Program-made: the position numbers and the translations under genes
Source of the DNA: UBA1413 sp964650525
GTDB lineage: Bacteria > Bacteroidota > Bacteroidia > Bacteroidales > Prolixibacteraceae
DNA length: 64,000 nucleotides
NCBI GenBank assembly: GCA_964650525.1
Contig: CAZYUA010000024.1
Coordinates: forward strand, 1-64,000
Direction of reading: 5' to 3'
In this document: positions 9,573 through 18,985 of the stretch, one piece after another
How the letters are laid out: each line of letters starts with the position of its first letter
Numbering within the stretch: position 1 is the stretch's first letter
Notes under the pieces: model-generated
What the model saw: only the letters and a program-made list of their open reading frames with translations
Databases searched by the model: none
What the model was told of the DNA's origin: nothing

Positions 9573-9597
9573 ATTAATTAATTAATTAATTAATTAA
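9573..9597. repeat. TTAA/ATTA tetranucleotide tract overlapping a stop codon
   Basis: About six tandem copies of a four-base unit (ATTA) run across the stop codon of the lipoprotein gene read leftwards (stop at 9590-9592). Because TAA recurs every four bases, every reading frame stops inside the tract, so slippage would hardly alter the protein. Confidence 0.75.
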
Positions 9598-10042
9598 GCC
9601 GGACATATCTTTCCTTATACTTAATAGAATCAATCTGTTGGCCATTTTCATCAAAAGGATGATACGTTTGATCTAAGGTATCCTTGATAAGTTCAAGCGT
9701 CATTGGCACATTTTTTAGACCTTCAATATATTTTTGACTGTGATAATCAACAGTTTCAAAATATTTATTTCCTTCAATTGTATAAGTGCCTCCACCATAG
9801 TTAACCCCGCGTAGTGTATCTTGTTGCTCTATGTAAAAAAAATGCCAATGCTTTTCTGACCATATTTTAATTTGTTGTCCATTCCAGGAAGTGTCCATGG
9901 CAGTCCAAATTATAGATTTCCCATTAACGATATTTTCTGTCTGAACCATTTTCCAGACGCCCTGGGGAAATTTACTTTCTTGATTGGTACAACCTCCAAT
10001 TACCAGGAAAATAGCTGTACCCCAAAAAACCGCTTTTTTCAT
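9590..10042 (-). CDS. Small AT-rich lipoprotein, lipocalin-like
   Basis: The 150-residue product starts with a lipoprotein signal (MKKAVFWGTAIFLVIGGC, lipid cysteine at 18). The rest is rich in aromatic and beta-strand-forming residues (GVWKMVQTENIVNG, GGGTYTIEGNKYFETV, YIEGLKNVPMTLEL, YKERYVRLN), a pattern typical of small Bacteroidota lipocalin-like lipoproteins with an N-terminal G-x-W motif. Ligand and role are unknown. The gene is AT-rich compared with its neighbours, stands alone between a helicase and a tRNA gene, and is probably a recent acquisition. Confidence 0.7.
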   Translation of the reverse strand: MKKAVFWGTAIFLVIGGCTNQESKFPQGVWKMVQTENIVNGKSIIWTAMDTSWNGQQIKIWSEKHWHFFYIEQQDTLRGVNYGGGTYTIEGNKYFETVDYHSQKYIEGLKNVPMTLELIKDTLDQTYHPFDENGQQIDSIKYKERYVRLN

Positions 10043-10551
10043 AGTTTAGATTGTTTAATGATTAATAGGAGAACTGTTTACAGTAAATTGATGTAATTTA
10101 CGAAATAATTGAATCTAAAACAAATTAATTTTTCGGATGTCAGCCATTCGAAAACCGATTGCTTTCCTCCTTTGCCAATTGCCGGGAATGCTTGGGAAAA
10201 TATCCGGCATAACAGATGAAATCACCATCCCGCCTGAGGCGGGACCAACCATGATGATTGACCAGCTGGGTATTACATGTGTTTTACAAGATAAACCCAA
10301 AAACGTATGTATTTAAACACATAAAAGCATTTCCAATATATGGGGAAACAGAGTTTCCTGATCATATGTCAGGAATTTGCTGAATTCTGTGGGTGGCAGG
10401 GTAAATACTGAAGGAGAGAAGGAATTGATTCAAAAGAGGCATTGAAGACATTAGCAACCGGGTGAAAGGGATGCAATATAAAGGGGGAAAACCATTTCTT
10501 GCGAAGGCCATCCGGTTATACCGTCATTTTAATCTTCTGACCTTTCACTGA
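10043..10551. other. Intergenic stretch with one palindrome copy, no gene
   Basis: No reading frame of note is present in these 509 bp between the AT-rich lipoprotein and tRNA-Thr. The only structured element is the palindrome at 10228-10244. Confidence 0.6.
10228..10244. repeat. Third copy of the TCCCGCC palindrome
   Basis: The 17-bp palindrome TCCCGCCTGAGGCGGGA is identical to those at 21-37 and 85-101, and the flanks (AT before, C-ACCA after) are partly shared. Here the D-arm-like segment is absent, so this is a shortened copy. Confidence 0.75.
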
Positions 10552-10623
10552 GCCTCTCAAGGGACTCGAACCCTCGACCTGCGCATTACGAATGCGCTGC
10601 TCTACCAACTGAGCTAAAGAGGC
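10552..10623 (-). tRNA. tRNA-Thr (anticodon CGU)
   Basis: The minus strand folds into a complete cloverleaf: acceptor arm GCCTCTT/GAGAGGC, D-arm AGCTCAGTTGGTAGAGC, anticodon arm GCGCATTCGTAATGCGC with CGT as anticodon, and T-arm GAGGGTTCGAGTCCCTT. The length is 72 nt. No 3' CCA is encoded, as is usual in Bacteroidota. Confidence 0.95.
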
Positions 10624-10646
10624 TTTTCCGGTTACAGGCTGCAAAT

Positions 10647-11546
10647 TTAGGAAGTTTTGGCTTTTTCCAACATCCAAAGCCACAATTTTCGCTGCTGCCG
10701 CAAGGCCTTCAGGAAATCACCGGGCTCTGTGCGGCATTCGAGCAATACCCAGCCTTGGTAATTCATTCGGGTAAGGAAGTTGATCAGGGTCTGGTAGGGG
10801 TAGGAGGGGTCGTCGAGTTCCCTGACATGGCAGGTATCCCCCAGACGGTCTTTCAGCAGGTTGAAGTTGGCTTCGAACCCATTTCCCAGCAGGTCTTCCG
10901 GGTTTGAATTCCAGCACAGGACCGCATTGGGGTGGTCGGCCACGTCGATAATGGCTTTGATATTGTTGATTTCCTGAGTTTCGACGCCATGCACCTCCAG
11001 GCGGATCTGCTGTCCGTAGTCGGCACCGATGCGGGCCAGTTGGTTCAGTGCCTTACCGATCTGTTCTACCGTGCGCGATTTCGGAACACCGGGATGAAAG
11101 CTGTCGGGTTTGATTTTTACCCCCGTACCCCCGATGTCACTGCTCAGCTTGATATATTCAATGGTAATGTCGACTGATTCCCTGAGTTTCATACGGTCAG
11201 GGTAATCGAACTGTTGGTTGGTGCCTAACCCTACTATCTCCACGGGGCTGTTCCGGAACTGCTTTCTGACCTCCTTCCGTTCCTCTTTTGAGAGAGAGAG
11301 GGTCACACCATGGGCATGGTCCACCCGCAATTCCACACCCCCGATTTCGGTTTCCATGAGATTCCCGATGATTGTGGGGATATCCCAATCCTTTCCCCAT
11401 TGGTAGGTGACCATACCAAGTTTCATCCTGATCCTGGTTTTTGGTGCAGGAATGGCCCTGAGTCCTCCGGGTAACAGCAGCAACCCGGAGAACAGAGAGG
11501 CGTCCCGGATGAAACTTCTTCTGCTGCAGGATTCTGCGGATCTCAT
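10647..11546 (-). CDS. Exported sugar phosphate isomerase/epimerase-like TIM barrel
   Basis: The 299-residue protein belongs to the xylose isomerase-like TIM-barrel family (AP endonuclease 2 superfamily). The N-terminus has a twin-arginine type signal, SRRSFIRDASLF followed by a hydrophobic run, suggesting Tat export. Barrel landmarks are KLGMVTYQWG, ETEIGGVELRVDHAHGV, GGTGVKIKP, IRLEVHGVE, LCWNSNPED and CHVRELDDP, with conserved acidic and histidine residues for metal binding. Secreted members are widespread in Bacteroidota and Planctomycetes, usually annotated as sugar isomerases without proven substrate. It lies between tRNA-Thr and the GH127 gene on the same strand as the latter. Confidence 0.8.
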   Translation of the reverse strand: MRSAESCSRRSFIRDASLFSGLLLLPGGLRAIPAPKTRIRMKLGMVTYQWGKDWDIPTIIGNLMETEIGGVELRVDHAHGVTLSLSKEERKEVRKQFRNSPVEIVGLGTNQQFDYPDRMKLRESVDITIEYIKLSSDIGGTGVKIKPDSFHPGVPKSRTVEQIGKALNQLARIGADYGQQIRLEVHGVETQEINNIKAIIDVADHPNAVLCWNSNPEDLLGNGFEANFNLLKDRLGDTCHVRELDDPSYPYQTLINFLTRMNYQGWVLLECRTEPGDFLKALRQQRKLWLWMLEKAKTS

Positions 11547-11667
11547 ATTTCGTAGGTTTGTGACGTAAAGTTATCGAAAAAAGGGATCTTTCAGAGCCTT
11601 AATCCCGAATTTCGTTTATTGTAAACCCGGAATTAACATATAGAAAAACTAACATACCCGGAAAAGG

Positions 11668-11700
11668 ATAAAAGCTCCGGACAAGGTGCAAAGTCCGGGG
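11668..11700 (-). terminator. Probable terminator after the GH127 gene
   Basis: On the minus strand CCCCGGAC and GTCCGGAG form an 8-base arm around a 10-base loop, followed by GCTTTTAT. The element lies 23 bp past the GH127 stop. Confidence 0.5.
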
Positions 11701-11722
11701 GAAGTAGCCAGGAAACGAAATG

Positions 11723-13720
11723 TCAGGGTTCCGGTCTCACTGCCGTTGGATCTTCAGCAATCCAGACGGCCATGTTTCCCGGGCCTCGGTGCGACCAGCC
11801 ATAATAGGGAATAGCGGTGAACCCGACTTCTTCAACGCGGGTATCCGGCGTGGCAAGGCTATACTGCAAAGCCCGGCCGGTAATCCGGTTAATTCCTCCC
11901 AGGATCTCCGGCTCCCAACGGTAGCTCAATGGCTCATCTTCCTCTAACAACAGCCCCGTGAGATGTGGATCCTGAAAGTCGGCAAACTCGGTGCAGAAAA
12001 CCAGTGGCCCCAGCTGCAGGGCGACTTTCCCCTTATTTTCTGCCACCGACGGGTGGGCTGTAATCCTGCGTACCTGGTAGGGTAGCTCCAGCTCTGTCCG
12101 ATCGCCGTCTTTCCATTTCCGGGAGAGGAGGATATAACCGTTTTTCTGTTTCCAGCGGATGGTTTTGCCGTTTATGCGGACCACCGGGGCTCCGTCTGCT
12201 TTGTCCTTCCAGGCGTACAGGTTGCCGGGAAAGGGACTGTTCGTTGCCCAGGCCGGGATCCTCAGGTGCAGGGTGGCTTTCAAAGTCTTCCTGGTGTTGA
12301 TCGTAAGTAGAATCTTCCCTTCCCAGGGCATTTTACCGGTTTGTTCCAGGTAAAGGGTATCTCCATTGACCGGAAAGCGGGTTTTTCCCGCAACGTACAG
12401 ATTAACAAATAAGTCGCTGCCGGAGTGGGCATAGATATACCCAGGCATCGAAGGGATAAAGCGGGAGATGTTAGAAGGGCAACAGGCGCAGCCGAACCAT
12501 TCGCTTCGATGGTGCTGTCCGTGCGATTCGAGGGGATTGGGGTAGAAGAACCGGTCACCGCTGAGCGATACGCCGGAAAGCACATTGTTGTACAAGGAGC
12601 GCTCCAGGACGTCTATATACCGGGAATCTCCCGTCATGAGGAACATGCGGTGGTTCCAGAAACCATTGGCGATGGCCGCACAGGTTTCGCAGTATGCCCT
12701 TTCGTTCGGGAGTTCGTAGGGGCCTCCGAACCCTTCGTGGCCTCCCGCAGCACCGATGCCCCCAGTGATATAAAGTTTTCTGCAGGCGACATCCTCCCAG
12801 AGGGCAGAAATGGCGCGGATGTAACCGGTGTCGCCGGTCAGGGCAGCCACATCGGCCATGCCGCACCACATGTAAGCTGCCCTCACTGAGTGGCCTACAG
12901 CTTCGGTTTGTTGAATCACAGGCGCATGCGACTGGTTGTAGGTTTTTTTTGTGCCCGTTCCGCGGCCCCGGATATCCAGGAAGAACCGGGCCAGATCGAG
13001 GTAACGCCTGTCTCCTGTGACACGGTAGAGTTTTACGAGGCCGATTTCCACCTCCTGGTGTCCCGGCCAGTTTTCAATTTTTCCGTAACCGAAATCCTTC
13101 ACGATCAGGTTGGCGCTTTTTACGGCTATATCCAGGATCTCCCGTTTGCCGGTAGCCTGGTACCAGGCCGTGGCAGCCTCGAAGAAATGGCCGAGGTTGT
13201 AGAGTTCGTGGCTGAGGTCGTCAACTTTTTCCCACCGTTCCAACCCCGCCCATTCGTGGGCCTGCTTTCCCATGATGGTCCGGTTGGTGTACAGGTACCC
13301 ATCCTCTTCCTGGGCCAGACCAATGAGGGTTATCAACGAGTCGATGGTGGCCTCGAGGGCCGGATCAGGAAACATCTGCAGGGAATAGGCCGCCCCTTCG
13401 ATGATTTTGTAGATGTCGGAATCGTCAAAAGGGTAAAGGGTCCGGAACGTACCGGTTTTTAGCCCTGCGGCAATCATGAAATTGTCGATGCGTCCCGTTT
13501 CACGGCTTCTGGCAATAGCTATCGGAATGGTCACCCTGTGATTGGTAAGGATTCTGCCGGCCCAGAATGAATCGGTGATTTCGACTTCCGTAAAAGGCAC
13601 CGGCACCATCGGATAATCTTCCGGGACTGAACTTTGTTTTTCCGGCCCGCAGGCCATGAGCAGAAACATTACAGCCAGAAGGAAAATCAGGGAGGCCATT
13701 CTTCTGATTATCTGTCTCAT
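11723..13720 (-). CDS. Glycoside hydrolase family 127 lipoprotein (beta-L-arabinofuranosidase)
   Basis: From the ATG at 13720 the protein has 665 residues and a lipoprotein signal ending LLAVMFLLMAC. An in-frame upstream start would overlap the argH stop and bury the signal, so it is rejected. The (alpha/alpha)6-barrel signature of GH127 is present: WAGRILTNHRVTIPIA, ERAYCETCAAIANGFW and WFGCACCPSNISRFIP. The cysteines in YCETC and CACC with a nearby glutamate are the zinc ligands and the cysteine nucleophile of this family. It releases beta-L-arabinofuranose from plant glycans, here probably on the periplasmic or outer face. It follows argH by about 50 bp. Confidence 0.9.
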   Translation of the reverse strand: MRQIIRRMASLIFLLAVMFLLMACGPEKQSSVPEDYPMVPVPFTEVEITDSFWAGRILTNHRVTIPIAIARSRETGRIDNFMIAAGLKTGTFRTLYPFDDSDIYKIIEGAAYSLQMFPDPALEATIDSLITLIGLAQEEDGYLYTNRTIMGKQAHEWAGLERWEKVDDLSHELYNLGHFFEAATAWYQATGKREILDIAVKSANLIVKDFGYGKIENWPGHQEVEIGLVKLYRVTGDRRYLDLARFFLDIRGRGTGTKKTYNQSHAPVIQQTEAVGHSVRAAYMWCGMADVAALTGDTGYIRAISALWEDVACRKLYITGGIGAAGGHEGFGGPYELPNERAYCETCAAIANGFWNHRMFLMTGDSRYIDVLERSLYNNVLSGVSLSGDRFFYPNPLESHGQHHRSEWFGCACCPSNISRFIPSMPGYIYAHSGSDLFVNLYVAGKTRFPVNGDTLYLEQTGKMPWEGKILLTINTRKTLKATLHLRIPAWATNSPFPGNLYAWKDKADGAPVVRINGKTIRWKQKNGYILLSRKWKDGDRTELELPYQVRRITAHPSVAENKGKVALQLGPLVFCTEFADFQDPHLTGLLLEEDEPLSYRWEPEILGGINRITGRALQYSLATPDTRVEEVGFTAIPYYGWSHRGPGNMAVWIAEDPTAVRPEP

Positions 13721-13772
13721 TAGTTTAGGGTTTATGGGGATAAAGAAGGATCGGAAATACTGGTAGGAAGAG

Positions 13773-15128
13773 TCAACCACGTCCGCAGCGGCTCAGCAAC
13801 CGGCTGACAGCCAACCGGTGGTGGCCGAAATTAAAGCCGGCGACGATGTTTTCCTTTCTGGCGCTGATTTCCTCGAGGCAGAGATTCCCGATGCTTCCCT
13901 CGTGGGTGTGTTCGATTTTTTTTGTCGGTTTAAACTCTCCCTCAGTGACCTGCCGGCTGATTTCCCTGTAGGCATCGCGAAATGACATTCCCTTCATAAC
14001 CAGTTGGTTGACGGCCTCAACCGTGAAGAGATGATCGTATTTTCTGTCGTCAAGAATCTCTTTTTTCACGATAATCCGGTTCATGGCATAATCGGTGATG
14101 TCGAGGCACTGAGCCAGTTCTTCAAAAGCAGGCAGGAAGATCTCCTTCAGCACCTGAAGGTCGCGGAAATAGCCGCTGGGCAGGTTGTTGGAGATAAGGG
14201 TCACCTGGTAAGGAAGGCCCTGGATTTTATTGCAATGGCCGCGGACCAGCTCGAAAAGATCGGGGTTTTTCTTGTGCGGCATAATACTGGACCCGGTGGT
14301 AAGTTCTTCGGGCAGGGAGACAAATCCGAAATTCTGGCTCATGAAGAGGCAAACGTCGCTTGCCAGTTTGGAGAGGGTGGCTGCCATGTTGGCCAGCGCA
14401 AAAGAGACGATGCGTTCGGTTTTTCCCCGGCCCATCTGTGCGTAGACCACGTTGTAGTTCAGGCTTTCGAAGCCCAGCAGGCGGGTGGTGAGGTTCCGGT
14501 TGAGGGGGAAGGAAGACCCATACCCTGCTGCTGATCCCAGGGGATTCTGGTTGGAAATGCGGAAGGCTGATTGCAGCAAAACCAGGTCGTCGGCGAGGCT
14601 TTCGGCATAGGCACCAAACCAAAGTCCGAAACTCGACGGCATTGCCACCTGCAGGTGTGTATACCCGGGCATCAGAAACTCTTTGTAACGGCCGGCTAAG
14701 GCCAGGAGGGTATCCGCCAGCCTGTCGGCCTTTTCCGTCAGGGTTTCCATACCGGCGCGGGCAAAAAGCCTGATGTCGAGAAGTACCTGGTCGTTGCGTG
14801 ACCTGCCGGCATGGATCTTTTTCCCGAGCTCCCCCAGTTTGCGGGTAAGCAGCAACTCCACCTGTGAGTGGATATCCTCCACCCCCTCTTCGATGATCAG
14901 ATCTCCCTGACAGGCCTGTTCGTACAATCCCTTAAGAACAGGAAGCAGAGATTCCAGCTCTTCCTGTGTCAGCAGTCCGATGGTTTCGAGCATCATGGCA
15001 TGCGCCATCGACCCCAGGATATCATAAGGGGCCAGCATCCTGTCCAGCCCGCGATCCTTGCCGACTGTGAACTTTTCAACGGCCGGATCGGCCTGGATCC
15101 CTTTATCCCACAGTTTCACCGGTTCCAT
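13773..15128 (-). CDS. argH: Argininosuccinate lyase
   Basis: ArgH splits argininosuccinate into arginine and fumarate, the last step of arginine synthesis. The 451-residue length is normal. The fumarase/aspartase superfamily signature is intact as GSSIMPHKKNPDLFELVRG, with the catalytic serine in the flexible loop, and HAGRSRNDQV and GYTHLQVAMPSSFG provide the other active-site segments. ATG at 15128 matches the usual N-terminus (MEPVKLWDKG). No other arginine gene is nearby; the next gene downstream is an unrelated arabinofuranosidase. Confidence 0.96.
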   Translation of the reverse strand: MEPVKLWDKGIQADPAVEKFTVGKDRGLDRMLAPYDILGSMAHAMMLETIGLLTQEELESLLPVLKGLYEQACQGDLIIEEGVEDIHSQVELLLTRKLGELGKKIHAGRSRNDQVLLDIRLFARAGMETLTEKADRLADTLLALAGRYKEFLMPGYTHLQVAMPSSFGLWFGAYAESLADDLVLLQSAFRISNQNPLGSAAGYGSSFPLNRNLTTRLLGFESLNYNVVYAQMGRGKTERIVSFALANMAATLSKLASDVCLFMSQNFGFVSLPEELTTGSSIMPHKKNPDLFELVRGHCNKIQGLPYQVTLISNNLPSGYFRDLQVLKEIFLPAFEELAQCLDITDYAMNRIIVKKEILDDRKYDHLFTVEAVNQLVMKGMSFRDAYREISRQVTEGEFKPTKKIEHTHEGSIGNLCLEEISARKENIVAGFNFGHHRLAVSRLLSRCGRG

Positions 15129-15164
15129 CCTTCATGGTTATTTACAGGTTCAGAATATGGAAAA

Positions 15165-15172
15165 CAAAGATA
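15165..15172 (-). promoter_or_regulatory. Candidate -7 box for argH
   Basis: On the minus strand TATCTTTG fits TAnnTTTG and lies 37 bp before the argH start. No good TTTG is found at the -33 position. Confidence 0.4.
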
Positions 15173-15248
15173 TTCAAAAAAAGCTGCCTGCATTACCGTG
15201 ATTTTGCTGAACCTAACGGGTTCGATCCCCGGTGAAGGGAAAAATCGT

Positions 15249-15256
15249 TATTTTTG
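15249..15256 (+). promoter_or_regulatory. Candidate -7 box for the GT39 gene
   Basis: TATTTTTG fits TAnnTTTG and lies 19 bp before the ATG at 15275. It covers the alternative TTG start at 15254, which favours the ATG as the true start. Confidence 0.4.
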
Positions 15257-15274
15257 AGAAAATTCAGCCATCGG

Positions 15275-16915
15275 ATGGTTAACAGGCTTTCAGGTTGGAT
15301 CAGCAGGCAGATAAAGTGGCTGCTGTTGTTGCTGGCCCTGATGGTTTACGGATTGGGCCTTTTTGTCGATGTAACCCGCGACAGCAGCAAATATGCTGCC
15401 GTGGCGCGCGCAATTGCAGAATCGGGAGATCCTGTCCATCTGACCATCCATGGTGATCCCTACCTGCAAAAGCCCCCCATGACCTTTTGGCTGAGTGCGT
15501 TATCGATGAAAGCATTCGGGATTTCCAATTTCGCCTACAAATTGCCGCTGCTATTGCTCTCCCTGCTGGGGCTTTATGGTCTTTACCGGCTCGGAAAGAG
15601 TCTGGCAGATGAAAAAACCGGGCTTTTGGCAGCCCTGTTCCTGGGAAGTTCACAGGCCTTCTTCTTATACAACATGGATATCCATACCGATACGGTGATG
15701 GTGCCTTTTGTGATTTTCTCCTTGTGGCAGTTTTATGATTTTCTCAGGAGCGGAAAAACGATTCACTGCCTGCTGGGGTATGGCGGCATCGGGCTGGCGA
15801 TGCTTACCAAAGGCCCGGTGGGGGCTGTGGTTCCTTTCCTGGCGGTAACCGGCCATCTGATTTTTACCGGGCAGTACCGACGGTTGGCTGATGTTCGCTG
15901 GTACCTCGGACTGCTGATCCCGGTGATCCTGATCCTTCCGGCACTCAAGGGGCTTTATGACCAGTTCGGACGGGAAGGCATTGCCTTTTTTTTCTGGGAA
16001 AACAATATAGGCAGAATTTCAGGTGACTTTACCAACAGCAACAGGAGCTTCCTCTATTACGGCTACAACCTCCTTTTTCTCTATGCCCCATGGATGGTGA
16101 TGCTCCTGTTTTCCGTTTATTATGGGTTCCGGTCGCTTATCAGGCGTCGGTTGCGGGCCAGGGAGTGGTTTGTCTTCTGCGGCACCTGGGTTTTCTTGCT
16201 GGTCCTCTCCTTCTCCAGGGGGAAACTTCCCAATTATATTTTGGTCCTGCTCCCCCTTTTCAGCCTGCTGACTGCCAGGTATACCGTTCTGGCCCTTTCT
16301 GCCCGGAAAGAAAACCTCTACCGGCTTTTCCTGACGGGGCAGGACTTTATCACCCTTCTGGTAAGCGGTGTGATGCTGGTGCTCATTGTCTGGTTTTTCC
16401 CTGTAAAGTGGGAGTACTGGCTATTGGTGGCGGCCGCGTTCGTCCTGATGATCCTGGCCCGGCAGAGAGGGGCAGGCAGGGAGAGCCGGCTGCTGGTTCC
16501 TTCGCTGATTGCCATACTGATGCTGAATTTTTTCATTAATGGACTCGTAGCACCACAAATTTTTGCAGACCAGGCGTCGGTGAAAGCTGCGAAAATCTTT
16601 AACCGGGAGGCAGGCAGCGGTGAAAAGTTGTACAATTACAATTACGACTCCCACGAGCTTTTCTTTTACGGCAGGGAGGGAGCCATCCTGCTGCGAAACG
16701 ACCTGGGGTTGGTTGCCCTTCTGAAAGAGCCGGGTAACTGGATCTTCACCACGGAAGAGGTGGTGAACAGGCTGCCGGCCCATGAATTTCCAAAGCCCGA
16801 CATCCTTCCCCTGGACCATACCTGGATCAACAAACTGGGTTTGCAGTACCTGAATCCTGCCACCCGGCCCGGGAGTTATGAGACTTTTTACCTGCTTCGT
16901 TCCCGGGGACAATAA
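15275..16915 (+). CDS. ArnT-like GT39 membrane glycosyltransferase
   Basis: A polytopic protein of 546 residues (about 11-12 hydrophobic segments) of the dolichyl/undecaprenyl-phosphate sugar transferase family GT39/GT83. The first periplasmic loop contains the expected acidic motif (GLFVDVTRDSSKYAAVARAI, D followed by K-Y and A-R), and LTKGPVG is the conserved loop shared with ArnT. It transfers a sugar from a polyprenyl-phosphate donor to lipid A, a protein or a glycan outside the membrane. The C-terminal 120 residues form a soluble domain. The target is unknown. The gene is divergent from argH and converges on dnaK. Confidence 0.85.
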   Translation: MVNRLSGWISRQIKWLLLLLALMVYGLGLFVDVTRDSSKYAAVARAIAESGDPVHLTIHGDPYLQKPPMTFWLSALSMKAFGISNFAYKLPLLLLSLLGLYGLYRLGKSLADEKTGLLAALFLGSSQAFFLYNMDIHTDTVMVPFVIFSLWQFYDFLRSGKTIHCLLGYGGIGLAMLTKGPVGAVVPFLAVTGHLIFTGQYRRLADVRWYLGLLIPVILILPALKGLYDQFGREGIAFFFWENNIGRISGDFTNSNRSFLYYGYNLLFLYAPWMVMLLFSVYYGFRSLIRRRLRAREWFVFCGTWVFLLVLSFSRGKLPNYILVLLPLFSLLTARYTVLALSARKENLYRLFLTGQDFITLLVSGVMLVLIVWFFPVKWEYWLLVAAAFVLMILARQRGAGRESRLLVPSLIAILMLNFFINGLVAPQIFADQASVKAAKIFNREAGSGEKLYNYNYDSHELFFYGREGAILLRNDLGLVALLKEPGNWIFTTEEVVNRLPAHEFPKPDILPLDHTWINKLGLQYLNPATRPGSYETFYLLRSRGQ

Positions 16916-16919
16916 AACA

Positions 16920-16952
16920 GGGAACCGCCCCATCTTTGACGGAACGGTTCCC
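16920..16952. terminator. Candidate bidirectional terminator between GT39 and dnaK
   Basis: GGGAACCG and CGGTTCCC form an 8-bp stem right after the GT39 stop, between two convergent genes. No clear T-tract is present on either side. Confidence 0.4.
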
Positions 16953-17013
16953 CGGGCAGTTTATCAGGGAAGGAACCGGTGGTTATTTCAGCAAAGGTTC
17001 CTTCTTTCAAGGC

Positions 17014-18939
17014 TTATTTTACTTCTTCGAAGTCTACATCGGTAACTTCGCCGTCCTGTTTACGTTGTCCGTTTCCGGAGCCTGGCTCTGATGCCGAATG
17101 GTGAGCCTGCTGATCCTGTTTAGGACTGCCCTGGCTGTCAGCGGCATTGTACATTTCCTGTGAGGCTGCCTGGAAGACGTTATTCAGTTCCGCCATGGCG
17201 GCATCCACACCCTGAAGATCCTGGTTCTTGTGGGCTTCTTTCAGTTTTGCCAGGGCATTCTCTATGGGTTGTTTTTTATCGGCCGGTATTTTGTCTCCGA
17301 ACTCCTTCAGCTGCTTTTCGGTCTGGAAAATCAAACTGTCGGCCTGGTTCATCTTATCGGCTTTTTCCCTTGTCAGACGGTCTGATTCTGCGAAAGCGGC
17401 TGCCTCTTCCTTCATTTTCCTGATTTCGGCATCTGAAAGGCCGGAGGAAGCTTCAATCCGGATAGACTGGGACTTTCCGGTTGCTTTATCTTTGGCGGTG
17501 ACGTGGAGGATCCCGTTGGCGTCGATGTCGAAGGTAACTTCCACCTGTGGAATACCGCGGGGCGCAGGCGGTATGCCGTCGAGATGAAACCGTCCGATGG
17601 TTTTGTTCCCGGAAGCGATAGGCCGTTCTCCCTGCAGCACGTGAATCTCAACAGAAGGCTGGTTGTCGGAAGCCGTTGTAAAGGTTTCCGTTTTCTTCGA
17701 TGGAATGGTCGTATTGGCCTCAATCAACCGGGTCATGACGCCCCCAAGGGTCTCGATTCCCAGCGACAGCGGAGTTACGTCGAGAAGAAGAATGTCCTTG
17801 ACTTCTCCTGAAAGCACACCACCCTGAATGGCAGCCCCCACGGCAACCACCTCGTCAGGGTTGACCCCCTTGGAGGGTTTCTTGCCGAAGAACTCCTCTA
17901 CTTTCTGTTGGATGGCCGGAATCCGGGTGGAGCCTCCCACAAGAATCACCTCGTCGATTTCGCCGGCGGTCAGTCCTGCATTCTTGAGGGCTTTACGGCA
18001 CGGCTCCATGGTTGCATTGATCAGACTGTCGGTAAGCTGTTCAAATTTCGCCCGGGTGAGGGTTTTCACCAGGTGCTTCGGGATCCCGTTTACCGGCATG
18101 ATATACGGTAGGTTGATTTCGGTCTGTGTGGAGCTCGACAGTTCGATTTTAGCCTTTTCGGCGGCTTCTTTGAGCCTTTGAAGGGCCATGGGGTCTTTTC
18201 GGAGATCAAGACCTTCCTCGCTCTGAAATTCGGCGGCCAGCCAGTCGATAACCAGCTGGTCAAAATCGTCACCTCCCAGGTGGGTGTCCCCGTCGGTCGA
18301 CTTGACTTCGAAAACCCCGTCGCCCAGTTCAAGTATGGAGATGTCGAAGGTTCCGCCACCAAGGTCAAAGACAGCGATTTTCATGTCTTTATGCAGTTTG
18401 TCAAGGCCGTATGCCAGCGATGCAGCTGTCGGCTCGTTGATGATGCGGCGAACCTTCAACCCGGCAATCTCTCCCGCTTCCTTGGTAGCCTGACGCTGTG
18501 AATCGCTGAAATAGGCCGGCACGGTAATCACCGCCTCGGTGACTTCCTGTCCCAGGTAATCTTCGGCCGTTTTTTTCATCTTCTGAAGAATCATGGCGGA
18601 GATCTCCTGGGGAGAGTACTTCCGGTCGTCGATTTGCACCCTGGGGGTGTTGTTGTCACCACGGACGACGTTGTAGGTAACCCGCCTGATCTCCTTTTCG
18701 CACCGGTCGAAGGTTTCACCCATCAGCCGCTTGATGGAATACACGGTCTTTCTCGGATTGGTAATGGCCTGCCGTTTGGCCGGATCACCGATTTTCCGTT
18801 CTCCATTTTCAACAAAGGCCACAATGGAGGGAGTGGTCCTTTTTCCTTCGCTGTTGGGGATTACTACCGGTTCGCTGCCTTCCATGACGGAAACACAGGA
18901 ATTGGTGGTACCTAAGTCAATGCCAATAATTTTTCCCAT
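17014..18939 (-). CDS. dnaK: Molecular chaperone DnaK (Hsp70)
   Basis: DnaK binds unfolded peptides in an ATP-dependent cycle with DnaJ and GrpE. The start is ATG at 18939 (MGKIIGIDLGTTNSCVSVM); the ORF extends further upstream but that part has no homology. The product has 641 residues with the nucleotide-binding domain (1-380: IGIDLGTTNS, DLGGGTFDIS, VGGSTRIPAIQ), substrate-binding beta domain (VTPLSLGIETLGG), helical lid, and acidic tail ending VTDVDFEEVK, like the usual EEVD-type end. dnaJ and grpE are not adjacent. A sigma-54-like promoter lies 36-62 bp upstream, unusual for a heat-shock chaperone. Confidence 0.98.
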   Translation of the reverse strand: MGKIIGIDLGTTNSCVSVMEGSEPVVIPNSEGKRTTPSIVAFVENGERKIGDPAKRQAITNPRKTVYSIKRLMGETFDRCEKEIRRVTYNVVRGDNNTPRVQIDDRKYSPQEISAMILQKMKKTAEDYLGQEVTEAVITVPAYFSDSQRQATKEAGEIAGLKVRRIINEPTAASLAYGLDKLHKDMKIAVFDLGGGTFDISILELGDGVFEVKSTDGDTHLGGDDFDQLVIDWLAAEFQSEEGLDLRKDPMALQRLKEAAEKAKIELSSSTQTEINLPYIMPVNGIPKHLVKTLTRAKFEQLTDSLINATMEPCRKALKNAGLTAGEIDEVILVGGSTRIPAIQQKVEEFFGKKPSKGVNPDEVVAVGAAIQGGVLSGEVKDILLLDVTPLSLGIETLGGVMTRLIEANTTIPSKKTETFTTASDNQPSVEIHVLQGERPIASGNKTIGRFHLDGIPPAPRGIPQVEVTFDIDANGILHVTAKDKATGKSQSIRIEASSGLSDAEIRKMKEEAAAFAESDRLTREKADKMNQADSLIFQTEKQLKEFGDKIPADKKQPIENALAKLKEAHKNQDLQGVDAAMAELNNVFQAASQEMYNAADSQGSPKQDQQAHHSASEPGSGNGQRKQDGEVTDVDFEEVK

Positions 18940-18985
18940 TCTATTATGATTTAAAGTTTTTTTTCTGATTGCGACAGAAGTAGAT

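Noticed and set aside
9267..9581. Possible 104-residue protein in AT-rich DNA
   Set aside because: Low-complexity sequence rich in Ile, Gln and His at the start, no motif, no signal; not supported as a gene.
13721..13780. Longer start for the GH127 protein
   Set aside because: It would overlap the argH stop and place the lipoprotein signal internally; ATG 13720 is better.
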